A stretch of DNA of 64,000 nucleotides from Sipunculus nudus (Eukaryota; Annelida; Sipuncula; Golfingiida; Sipunculidae). The notes beneath the pieces were generated by a model. It saw only the letters and a list, made by a program, of their open reading frames with translations, ran no database searches and was not told the origin of the DNA. Positions 23,036-35,521 of this stretch are shown piece after piece. Made by a program: the position numbers and the translations under genes. How positions within the stretch are numbered: the stretch's first letter is position 1; the number at the start of each line of letters is the position of its first letter. The DNA is taken from the NCBI GenBank assembly GCA_026874595.1, contig CM049313.1, forward strand, positions 9,857,508-9,921,507, in the 5' to 3' direction.

Positions 23036-23520
23036 AATAATAAGTGGATGTTTTCATCAAAACCAGAGATGGTTGAGCAGATTCCCTGAAACCAGAATTG
23101 TTTGTGCTATTATAAAGTGAACATGCTCCTGGAACCAAAACTGACTGTAAATTTTAGTGGGGACATAGAATCAAACACTCTGCATTACAACTCTATGGTA
23201 GAATAGATATAGCTGAGTAAGTAGTATGTTAAACAGTACATTATACTAGAAAAGAATTATATCAACTAAACAAGCTGATTAAGCTATACAGAACTTAAAA
23301 TGCAAAAACATAAACAAAAGACTAATAATTATGACTCCTCAACTAATACCCTGAATAAACCTGTGTATCACATCAATAAATTCAATATACATGGTTATCG
23401 TGTACATATATGTAGCCATACATTCAGTATATCAACATGCATGTCTGCAGCTGCCATGCAGTATTACAGTAAAAGAACTAGAGCTCTATAAGGGCACTGG
23501 TGTATGTGTTACTACATTTT

Positions 23521-23951
23521 CATACTATCAAGCCTCTTGCAGCTAAGCTTTCCCAGACCTTGATTCATCAATCCATTCTGACATCTATTTCATGAATAAT
23601 GAACACAGCAATTGATCCAATCAAGAGACTCATGTACACTTGTTCTAAGCATTTGCCAGAGCACATCTGGTGTAATTTTTAGACTAAACGTTTAGCATTT
23701 TCGGAAGGGCATTTAAAATCTGACCAATCAAATAAAAGTGTCCCGTTTCTAGTGCATGTGTTCTTGTTCAGACTGTGTGATCAGTGTACTACTCACAATT
23801 TGTTTATGCCAACTTCATGGGAATGGATCGGCACTTGTGATTTCAGCCTGAACACTTGCAGGCTTGTTGCATTATTTATGAAATAGATGCCAGAGTGGCT
23901 AGATGAATCAAGGTCTCTGTAAACATAGCTGCAAGAGGCTTCATAGTATGA
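23521..23951. mobile_element. MITE, family F, copy 1
   Basis: The left arm (CATACTATCAAGCCTCTTGC through GACATCTATTTCATGAATAA) is the reverse complement, with mismatches, of the right arm (TTATGAAATAGATGCCAGAG through GCAAGAGGCTTCATAGTATG). Arms are about 80 bp. The inner half of the same arm occurs at about 28996 and 29310. No coding capacity. Confidence 0.75.
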
Positions 23952-25649
23952 AGATGTTTAATTGTTATGTTATATTGAGTTTAAATAAAACACCTCAATA
24001 TGTATTGATAATATTATAAACATTGTTTTAAATAAACAACCTTTTTTCATAGTTTTAACTATGGCATACATAATTATATAATATATAACAATTCTTTCAT
24101 CCCTTATGATAAAAGATTTTGTGCAAACAAATGTATGGTGTTTTCATACAAATCCACCTTTTTAACCCCTTCAAAATAATCTTGAGGATACAGAAGTAGC
24201 AACTGACAATGACAAAAATGATTCATTGGAAAATTACAAAATTTCAACAAAATTACAAATTTTGTTGTGTTCTTTCATAACAACCATTGCTAGGGTGATA
24301 TACACCCTAGTATGAACAGAAATCAACAAGGTTTACTGAATAAAAACATCTTTAAATATTTAAGCAGGGGCGGCTCCAGAATTTTGGGAGGGAGGGGTCT
24401 ACTATTGCCCTTGAAGACATCCACAACTCCTGGAAAGGGGGGGTGGGGGTGGAGGATGTAGTCATAAATATGTAGGAAAACCATGTTAAATACCCAATCT
24501 CTCATTGCGTTCCCCCCGCCGTGTTATTGTTATGACATGAATAATATTAACAGCACTTTTTAACTATATATATACATCTTATAAATTGTTCTACTAGCAC
24601 ACACTATCTCTGTCCATGATAATAATGAAAACCATACCCAAACTGGAAATTTATGACATAGGTTGTAAATTTACCATACCAGAAGATCCCTAGAGCTGCA
24701 GTTACTTTATGGTGACACCTTATGCATTATAAACCAGTTGATATTCTTAACAATATTCTCTACCAATCTTATATGGACAGAATTAACTAAATTCTGTAAT
24801 TTAGTAACTTAGAGTCAAGTAAAACTTCAAACACAATACTAAATAAGAACGAAGACTAAACAACTGAATATAATTTGTAAGAGAGAAAACATGTTTTGGT
24901 ATACACCACTAATATCAGGATACAATAATACGAAGTGTTAAATAATAATACACAAAGCTGCAATTGTCTTCAGTGTGACTGATGAATAAACTGAGCTGAA
25001 AGTATAGTTCTTTGGAATACTCTGTAAAACACAAATGATAAAAATAAAACAAATACATGAAAATATGTATTGTCAAATTTTAAATTACCAAAATGCAAAA
25101 GGTAAAGTAATAATATATTTCTAAATAAAAATATTAGTTTCACATCACAGGAATGGATTTAAATGTAGTTTAATAGAGATCTATAAAATTATGGTTTGGT
25201 TTGCAACAACCAAAACAAAAATCTTTATCCCACATGCACTTATGATAAAAAAGAAAAACAATAAATTACAAAGAGTTAATTGTAAGCAGATCACAAACAT
25301 GAAATTATGTATGCACACTGTGGGGGACTTTTGTTCACAAGGATTTCAAATTTGTGATATATCTAAAAAGGGACATTGTTGTGATAATGAAATTTTCCTG
25401 CATAAGACATCTCATCTTTATGAAAATAGCCTGATGGGCATTTTATGCAAGTTATTCACACAACCATACCTTTTATTTTTAAAGGTGAATGGCAAATGAT
25501 TGACATTATAAATAACGACACACATTTTATGTTACCTCTAAATCCAGAACTGACATTATAAATAATATCAGAAGTTCCATATTTTTTTCCAACCACAGTA
25601 TAGCATATGAACGTGCATATGAACAATTCACTTTAATACCACAAATACA
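23952..25649. other. Intergenic stretch, nothing firm
   Basis: AT-rich DNA. Near 24365-24440, GGGGCGGCTCCAGAATTTTG followed by a G-rich run resembles the end of the remnant at 39197-39333. The frame at 25191-25499 (102 codons, Lys/Asn-rich) has no recognisable domain and looks like chance. Confidence 0.45.
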
Positions 25650-26060
25650 TTATTTTGTTGCACAATAGTCCTTGAAGAAAAATACCTTTGGGTTCCTCTT
25701 AATGAAGAACATGAACCTGTTGTTCTTTACTCTTCTAAGAAGGTGACTCCACACAGCTGGAGTAAACCTAACAAGTGCCCAATCTCCAAGCCTATGGACT
25801 ACATAGCTGGCATGGTTCTGACTTACATAAAAATCTACTAGGCACACAATGGTCTGAATGTACTGATAAGATTCATCTTAAAGTATCACCTTAACAAAAC
25901 AGAATATTTTCATGGGAAGCCAGTGCAGTCCCTAAAGTACAGGAGTTATTTGTTCAATTGACTTCACTGTGTTAATACATGTGTACAGAAGGTGACATAC
26001 ACAGCTTTAAGCAGATTCCTGGACATAGACACATTCTCTGACAAGGACTAGGTAGGAATA
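25650..26060 (-). pseudogene. 3' end of a non-LTR retrotransposon reverse transcriptase ORF
   Basis: On the minus strand an interrupted frame reads ITPVL, a stop, then GLHWLPMK. About 45 residues later comes YVSQNHASYVVHRLGDWALV, then a divergent form of the LWNSLP...LKTHLF tail and KVFFFKDY. The LHWLPV and GDRAF...LWNSLP...FK..LKTHLF blocks are the classic C-terminal end of CR1/L2-like ORF2 proteins. Only the far 3' tail is present, as expected for a 5'-truncated insertion, and it contains a stop. Confidence 0.75.
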
Positions 26061-26502
26061 ATAACTAAACTAACAGTTGAAATCATAAACTAAAATATCA
26101 TCACCAACACAACTGACCAATCATGATTTGCACCACTTGAGTTCCAGTAAGAAAAACAAAACACTTCATATATTGCTGGATACATGGACTAGATTCAATA
26201 TAAGTTTCTAAATCTCACAGTTACTATTAATCTTGAGCAAACTGGAATCCACACAATTTTGGCACCTTTAACACCAGAAGATATGACAGTATGCAGTTTT
26301 GATCAAAACAACAATATATTCCTTACTAAGGCTTCCATGACTGGTAAACCACATATTTTCACCCAGTTAACACATGCAAATAACTTACTAAGAAATGCCC
26401 ATGTAATCATGTTAAGTAGGTAACTCTGTAAACAAAATTTGGTACTTAATAACTTCTGTCTGAAACTGACACTGACATAATCATTATCACTGGTGTCATG
26501 CT

Positions 26503-26642
26503 TCAACCTGCATGTTGCTGCTCTTGATTCACACGTTTCAAATGGAACCAGATATTTTCTCTGTACCCTTCTGCTCCTGTGAATGAAGTCTCCCATAGCA
26601 AGTCTCTCATACTTGGGTTGGCTGTCAGGTATTTGTGAATCA
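26503..26642 (-). CDS. FAM169: FAM169-like coding exon 6 and stop
   Basis: After the acceptor TATTTCAG, 46 codons read VIHKYLTANPSMRDLLWETS and on to NIWFHLKRVNQEQQHAG, then TGA at 26505-26503. The LLWE motif matches the conserved end of the FAM169 fold. Another frame over the same bases (26303-26596) is a shadow. Confidence 0.88.
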
Positions 26643-29600
26643 CTGAAATAAAAACAGAATTCTAGTTTGAATTAACACCTTAAGAGAGAGGTTAAATTTA
26701 TGATTCATTTCAAAGATTTTTTAAATTAAACCCTGAGTTAAACAAGAATATCACCAGATCAAAAGCAGAAAAAATGAGATACCTGTGTTGAATTCTTTTT
26801 GAGATAAACCATTCACAAGGCAAATATTGAAAAGCAGATAAAACTTCATTAACACTCAGATTTTGTAGGTGGCTGCACCAACCTGGTGCAGTAATATTAA
26901 ATCATCAAGGCCAATAACCATACTGTGTATACTAACGATTCATTTAGTAATTTTTTTTCATAGAATGTCTCTGTGATCTTGAAACATAGGTCAAGCTGAC
27001 CCATCTTCAAACTTGACCTAGATTTTCTTGATATGTATCTGCCTTGAAGAAATTAAGTGTCTGTGTCAAATTCTTTTTGAGATATCCCACACACAAGGCA
27101 AATTTTTAAAAGCTGATAAAAATTCAGATATCAATGGTGGCGCCACCAACTTGCCGCAGCAGTAATAATTCATCAAGGCCAATTAGCACAACATGTCCAA
27201 TAATGAACCATTTGGTGGTTCTGCAGAAAAAAAGCTTATAAAGATATTATCTGTAATAAGCTGGGTGACACTTGAAGGCTGAAAGTCCAAATGACCCTTC
27301 TTTGAATTTGATTGAGATTTTATTGAAATGCAAATGCCCTGAAGAACTGAAGCAGCTAGGTTTAATTCATTTTGAGATATCCGGCTCGCAAGGGAAATGT
27401 TAATGGACAGACAGATAGACGTAAGATGGACAGCATGGGTGTAGACAATAGCCCTTAAGCCTATATAGGCTGAGGGCTAATTACAAAAGTCAGAAGCAGT
27501 CCTGTTTCTTTAACAGACATGTTATATCAGAGGTGAAAAAAAGCAGAGGTGAGATATCCTTGATTCTTCTATTATCATCCACTTGCCGATTCTCAGGGTC
27601 CAAAGATATTATCTACCCACAATAATCTGATTTTCCTCCATTTTAATTTATAACGGAAAATAGTTATAAATATTAATCATGTGAAATATTACATTGTCAC
27701 TGGACATTTTCACTTGACATTAATATAACAGAAGACATAATCCATGCAAAATCAGACTGACCTGACAACAGATGTACAAAGTCATTCTGATTACATGACC
27801 ACCATATACTGTGGTTGCCTTTATATCGGCAGGGCTGAATTTTCGCGATTTTTGTATTTTTAAACGTTTCATGGGGTTCCTTTTTCGCGCTCATTCATTA
27901 GTCTAGTAGTATAATTTATTATCAAATATGAAACTATGAACTGTTATGACCAAATTATTTCATAAACCGCGGATTACATTATTAGGTTTACTATTTCTCC
28001 AACCGGATATTGCATATTCAAACAGTCGCTGATGGCTGAGCCGACACGTGCGGGAAGCATTTGCCCCGCTGGTTGTAATCAGTTCAGCGCCAAGGCTCAT
28101 TCAAAACAACTAATATTCCTCTGTTCTAGGCAATTTGGCCCCATAAAGAACTGTGACCTTTCAAATATATTCAAAATTCACGTCATCACTAACCAATCAA
28201 ACATGGTTTCAAACATGATTTCGGTAGTGACAGAATTACTCCTTTATACAGTTACAAGGTGACGCTACCCTAGCGGCTACGTTCACCACTTTAGTGGTAA
28301 ATTTTATTCATTTTCAATAACTAAATACGGCACAATGTGAAAGAGTACCTTCTACTAAATATTCATTTAAAGCGGCACTGGATGTCGGGGGGCAGGAAAA
28401 ACTGCCAGGCGTGTCCATCGGGTCAGCACATCCCTGCAAATGGTCACGGTTTTTGCATCTAAGCCGATCGATATTATTTTAAATGGGCCCATTCTTTCTC
28501 CCTGAGTCACTTAAAGTATATGCACCAGGCTTGATGGACATCACTACGTAGCTTAAGATTAATCTCAACTGTCACCAACTATAGGCAGCTTCTGAAATTA
28601 ACGATCATGGTCTGCTATATATGCATTCAAAACTGCGTGGTTTCAATTTCGCGATCGGAGAGCGACCATGAATATCGCGAATTTGAAACCACCGCAAATA
28701 AGAAGACAACCACAGTAATTTTCAGATCCAACTGCTAGTATAGATTTACCTGCATACATCTTGTTTGAAATTGGAGTGCTGACACCTAGTGGCTGGTTGG
28801 GGAATGAGCTGATGAAGTGTTTGAGCATTTGAGTTGCCAAACCACGTCGACGGTGGGCCCTCCTGACAAACGTCAAATCCAGAACTGCCAGATCGTAGAC
28901 ACAGCAGAGCCTCTGGCTGTACAGACTACCTGTGGGTAGAATTTACAGCATCTGGTCATGATCATCTTCCCACCACCAAGGATCTGCATTCAGATACCTT
29001 GCTTCATCAAGCCACTCTGGCATCTATTTCATGAATAACGAAATGCCCAGGCCAAAGTCACCACTACCAATCAAACCCATTGAACCAAATGTAAACAATA
29101 CAGTGTTCACATTCTGTCTGAACAAGAACACATGCAGAAGACACTGGATTGGCTTATAAGGCTTTATTTGATCAGTCAGATTGTTGATGCCCTTCAGGCC
29201 GGGCAATGCTAAACATTTGATCTAAACAGAACAAAAGATGTGTCTCCAGAGCCACACAATATAAGTGTACATGGCTCATTTGATTGATTCAACTGCCTGG
29301 TTTCTTATTCATGAAATAGATGCCACAAGGTTCAAGGTCAGAGGTTATAACAAAATGACAGGGTACAAGATCACGTGACCTAATTAATAAACATTTTTTT
29401 TCAATTATATTTTGCATTTCTCCAGAAATTCTTTAGGAACAAATGTGATGGAAGGGTGGAGGAACCTGCCTGAAAACAAAGTATCTCGTAAACACTTCTG
29501 GTACAAACAATAAATGTCTGAACATGAATTAATTTTTGGGGTGGATAAACTCTGCCCATAATTCTAACTATGAAACTTAAGATACGGAAATAAATCAAAT

Positions 29601-32600
29601 TATAACCATATTTATGAATAGATTTCATATATATTATACACTTTTTAAGCTTTTAGGTAAGACAAACAAATAACAAGGGACCTATGGGTCACGACGCTCA
29701 GCTGTTATATATGATAAAAAAATATTATTTAGAAATGAGGCACATGCTGGTTTTGTGTGGTAATAAATATAAGCTGTATTATGAGTTGTTGTTGTTTAGC
29801 TTATGTATGATTTTGATAGTACCTTTGGAGACAGGGAAGAGGATTGATTTCATTTATTTTATTAACAAATGGAGTACTACTGTCACACAGATTTTGACTT
29901 GGCCATATAACTTATAAGCAGAACATATAATATAAGAGTTTAACTATTTATTAAAAAAATTACAAATATTGTCCCTAATATAATTTTTATTAAAAATAAT
30001 AAGAGAATCATATGATTTTTTAAAATGAAATATAACTGATATGATTATTAAAATAATATTAAAGAATATATTCATGAATGCATTCATGAATACATTTTGA
30101 AAGTATTTGCACGAGTATTCATATACTTTCATTTTTACCTGAATTCCCATTCTTTATGCAAGAAATTTTATAATGGAGTACATAATCATATTCGTATTTA
30201 AATACAATTACAAAGTATTCGCACCATGTCTGGTATTTATTCAGTTTTCACCAAACAAAGATGTTGAGAATCCAGAATATACAAAATTCACACATTTAAA
30301 TAATGATCATAAGTACCTGGTTTTATGGCCTTTATTTATATTAAAAAATAACTGTAAAAAATTCATTTTGGACTAATTTCACATCAATGTACACACTAGA
30401 CACAGTAGGAATCTAGATTAATATTATCAACTGCATCTTTGTCTATCATTAATTTCCTTCATATAATCCCTAATGATTAGTATTTAGTAATGAATAATAT
30501 GATTTACTTCTTTATCATTAAAATTGAACTATAAAATGCCATAGGTGACTGCATGGTGTTATTTAGAATATGTGACATTCTACCCATCGATACAAGATTC
30601 TTATATCATCAGTAACTGCAAGTTAATTTCCTGTTATTATAAACTAACAAATTCCTTTTCTATTTTTCTTTAATTTGTTATTAAAAACCAATAAAAATTT
30701 ATTAATTTATTGTTTATTGTTATGTTGTTGGTTAATACTACTAGATGAGCTGGGTTAGACACCTGGATCAACTGTGGCTGGCCATAAGCTGCCTGGATTC
30801 TCGCCTCAAGCGTGCATAATTTGATGAAAGGTCAACAAGGTCAACAAAGTGGTGACTCAAGAGGGGCTGGAGAGCCAAAGTCTGAAAGGGTCTCATAAAA
30901 AAACATTAATAAAAGCTACAATATTTGGCCAATTTCTTTCAGCTTTCTAAACTAAAAAGCTGAAATCCTTATGTATGCATGATATGAAAATTATATCAAC
31001 AGTGCTCACGGGAAACAAACTTGCCATGGTCACAGTTGGGCAAAATTTAAGGTACTAATTTTATATGTATGCTAATAACTTATAAAATTTGAAAAATTCA
31101 GAACTAATTTTGGGTATTGAATTGAATCTTGATTAAATAATGTTACATCCCTGACAAAAAAATCTCTAGCTTCAGCAATGCCCTTGTTAAGGGAGTAAAT
31201 ATATTTCTTTATTTTTTACAAAGTGCATTATGTTTGGGCCCATAACTTAAAACAATTACGCAATACTGACATCATTCTGGCATGTGCATAGAGAATGAAA
31301 AATATGTATATTATTTATGATTAAAGTCAGATCAGTGGTTTTGATATTAGGCAGTCTTGAAGTGTAACAATGGGTTTTTAATGGAAAAATGAAGTTTTTC
31401 ATTAATATCTCGAAGGTATTAAGTCCTAGTGACCAAATTCTTGGCATGGTAGGGGATTTTGGAGACATCTAACTGTATGCCGAATTAAAGGAACTTAGAG
31501 CTGAAGATGGGGAGCTGAGCTCTTGCAAACTGCATAACACTAGCTTGATGTAAACAATATGTTACATGGTGCTTGAAAACTTGATTAAAATCTACAGTTT
31601 TTGATCAACTGGTTTCAAATTTTTGGTGTTAACAGTTGAAATGCTAACAAAAACATGCTGTGAAAATTAAATCCACAGTACTTACAGTAAAAAAAACGTG
31701 CCATGGTCAAAACTGGGCAAAATTTAAGGTACCAATTTTTTATTTTTGCTAATATTTTAAAAAAATTAAAAGATTTTGATCTTATTTTGGGTATACAATT
31801 TAATTTTGATTAATAAAAGTAATATTACTGGAAAAAAAGTGCTTAGCTTTAACAAGTTTTGTGTTAAGTGATAAAATTTCTTTCCTGATTATTTACAAAA
31901 TGCATTATGTTTGGGCCCATCACTTTTTTAAATTATATAATACAGACCTAATTTCTGGCATGTACATTGGAATTATATAGAGGATTATTTATAGGAAATA
32001 TGAGGAAAAACAGATGAGTGGTTTTGATATTAGGCAGTCCTGAAGTGTGAAAATAGGTTTTTAATAAAAAATTGAGGTTTTTCCTTAATTTCTCAAAGGA
32101 ATGAAGTCGCAAAGACCCAGTTTTCGGCTTGGTAGGAGATCTTGGGGACATCTAACATTATGCTGAATTTTGGATTCCTAGGTCTTACGGTTTCAAAACG
32201 TGCCACATCTACGGACGGACGGACGGACGGACGACGGACAATGGACCACGACTATAGCTCAGATGACTTATAGTCAGCTGAGCTAAAAAATTATTTGTGA
32301 AACATTGAAAGAGGTAAACCGTATGTGCTTGGTATCGCTTTGTGCATCCAGCTCTAAATTTTAAACATGCAACACTGATTACATCGGGACACCTTATCTC
32401 ATTAGACAATAACTGGCCATACTAATGACAGTGGGTGTCACATGTTTAAAATTTGGAGCTGGATGCACAATTCAATTCCACACTCTCATTGGTCTGATTA
32501 TAATTCTTTGCTCTGTGGCCACCTGGTGGTGTAACCCAGAGAATCTTGCTGTACTAAACAGCGGTTTAAACAAGGAAGATCTTGCAGTGTATAACAGCTG

Positions 32601-35445
32601 CATGAGGAGTGTAGGTAAACCGTAAAATTTCAAGTTTAAACATAAGTGGAGGCCACAATTTCACAATATATTACCAATACTGTGATGTATAAATACCTTT
32701 TGGTTTAACTGTGTAGAAGCCTATTGCTTCTCCTTTCTGCCACATAATAAAAGCTCTCTCGTCTCGCGGACATGGAAGATACTCAGGATCAGACCGTGAC
32801 GCCTCCTGCTGGCGGTACACCAGTTGGCTCAGGACATACAGAATGAGGCGGTCATAGGGCGTCCTTACCTGTCAAACAAAATACAGGCTCATTACCAATG
32901 CTCTGGTTTATAAAGGGAACTTTAGGCAAAACCTTCCACCAGTAGAACATGTTTCTATTCTTAATGAACCTCTTCCAGTTAGAGATTGTGGTACCGGGTA
33001 TGGTCAGGACTACTAGTCTCAAATGTCAAACATCAAATCAAAATTTGTCATAATTCAAGAACAAGAGACCTGTGGGTCACTGAGCTCAGCTGAAATTGAT
33101 TCTAAGAATACTGGTATAAACTCCTAGTGTTTGTGTTGACTGTGCACTTTTATGGACTACATGAAAGATGCAGGAGCCATTCATGATCACAAATATGTGA
33201 AAGTTTCAGTATTTCAACTGACTGACTGTAATATATAACTATACCCACAGGGAACTGATGAGACCTTGTAAATTACAGTATAATGGGCATGAGCGGAGTT
33301 ATAATATTACACATTTAATTTAATAAGTGAAATAAAATGGTGAAAAGATTAAATTTTCCATTTTCAAATGAGCATCAACTAACTCTGATAAGCACATTAA
33401 AACAAGCCAATTAGGTATACACTGCACTGTGTAATAAATGAAAAGTATGGCCTTAAATCATATACAAGTTGATTAACAATTCTGGGATGGTGGGAGTTAC
33501 AACACCTCTGCATATACAAATTTAATTCAACATTGCTAACAGGAAAAACAAGTGACTCATGGGTCATGACGCTCATCTGACATTGACTTGCAGGTGATGC
33601 ATGTATTAATTGTTGATGTGATGATTTGGTGAAAATATTTGGAACCTCTTTAGATGTCACAGTTGTGTATGAAGATTCTAGGTGTAACAGTTATAATTTG
33701 TGCTGGGACTGTCTTGGTGCTCAAATTTTTTATTTTTCTGGGGGGTATTTACAAGCCCCACAGCTCTGAGGACATAGGTCACAGTGACCTAAATTCACGT
33801 TTCCAAGGAGATTTTTTATGTACTTCCATGGGTGTAATGTTAGAAGATTCTAGGCCTAGCTGATACAATTGTGCCCCTTGAACTGAATTATAGTCAGCTT
33901 AGCTGAAAAGCCTTCTGTTTAGACATACAAGTGCTTATCAAATGTCACTTATTTTGTGGAACAGAAATGTTCATGTTCCTGTAATTTGCCTTGAAACAAT
34001 TCTAAACCAATGTACTTTAAAGGACACACCTGCTCCTTCAATACATATTTGTGCCTATTTAGTAGCCCCAGTGCATTGTGGGGGAAGGATTTCTTTACCC
34101 ATACAAAATCTCTAACCAGCAGAGTCAGAATCTTGCGAGTAAGATTTTGTGCAGTGTGCTGTAGCCAAACTCCCAGACCTGGGAGCCGCCGCCGAATTGA
34201 GCCAGCTGCCGCCGTTTATTTTAAAAGCAAGCCGCCGCCGATAGTTTTCGTGAGCCGCCGAATTGCGCCAGCCGCCGCCGATTATTAAACACCGGCTCAG
34301 CCGCCGGTGAAATATTGATAAGCTGAAGAAAAAAGCTTGTCAGCTTGTAAATAGTTACTACAGTATTATGTTAACACGAACTCGTCTTAAGCAGATATCA
34401 CTGAGCTGCATGGCTTCGCAGTGGAAATGCATGATTAATTTTATGGAAGTTGTAAGTCATTATGTAAGACAGTTAACAAGGTTCCCGCAAGGCTCTTTTT
34501 TCAGACCGGCATATTCCCCGTTTGATCAAGGGTGTTTCTCTAATCCTGGTTGCTCAAAATAAAGAGAAATAATGCAGGAATCTAGATAATTCCCAAGTTT
34601 ATTCAGTCAGATACTGATGCTTGAACATTTAAAGTTACTGAGGTCGATGTGCAGTATTTACAAAATTATTTTATACTGCTCGGTTAAAATTTAGGATTAA
34701 ATGAACGAAAACCATAGGGAAAAGCTGTTATATGTATGGAAAAAATATGCATGCATTTTTGTTATCATTGTTTCCAGCCAATATAAGACTGTGTACGTAT
34801 AACCATGAAACGATGTCGGCAGCCAGCGACCGCTCATAACTACCTAATATTATAATCATGCTACAAATGTCATTCGCGTAAACACATATGGATAAATGTC
34901 ATCACATTCTTGAGTAGAAACTAAACTTTTAAGTGAGTCTGATTGGTTAGCAATTTGAATTTAAAACGCGAGACCAAATCAGTGTCAAACAGCTGCAGAC
35001 ACTGGATGCTTAAACTACTGACAAACATATTGCTGCATGAACATTTTAAGGGTCACAGATAAGAGGTCACGGGGATGATTGAGGCTGACACCTGCGAAAA
35101 TGCATGACAAAATTCATATTTCAATTAAGACACGTGACAAATTACGTACAGGATTGCGACTTGGAAAGTTCAGCGCAGGAAAAAAACATGTTGATCATAG
35201 GCTAGGCCAAAAGGAATTAGAGATTTCGTGGTTGTGGCAGTGAGTTGGTCTGTTCACATTACGTCAAGAAGAATTCACAATATGTTTTAAGTAATCAAAT
35301 TTTCATAATTATTATAAAAACTCTTGGGCTGGAGCTCGATTTTGTACGATTATGTCATCTCTCTCCCTCCTCAAATTACAGATTATTACCAAATGTTTTT
35401 ATTAATTTAGACACACTCGCTGGTGAAGCATGACTTTCTGTACAC

Positions 35446-35521
<76 letters not shown>

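Larger units (their letters stand above)
21569..23036 (+). mobile_element. Tandem-core element, family B, copy with eight core palindromes
   Basis: The head AACTAGAATACTGGTAGTCC is followed by AAGCGACTGTGTATCCGCC. The core has eight occurrences of GGTGGCGCCACC or a one-base variant, starting at 21719, 21867, 21996, 22145, 22275, 22424, 22554 and 22703. The tail has GAGGAGTTCTCTGGAAACG, a CGGCGG-rich run and a terminal hairpin at 23006-23035 (GTATCCGCAAAAC paired with GTTTTGGCAGATAC). Short frames across the core carry no known domain. Likely a non-autonomous mobile element; the mechanism is not provable from sequence alone. Confidence 0.75.
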
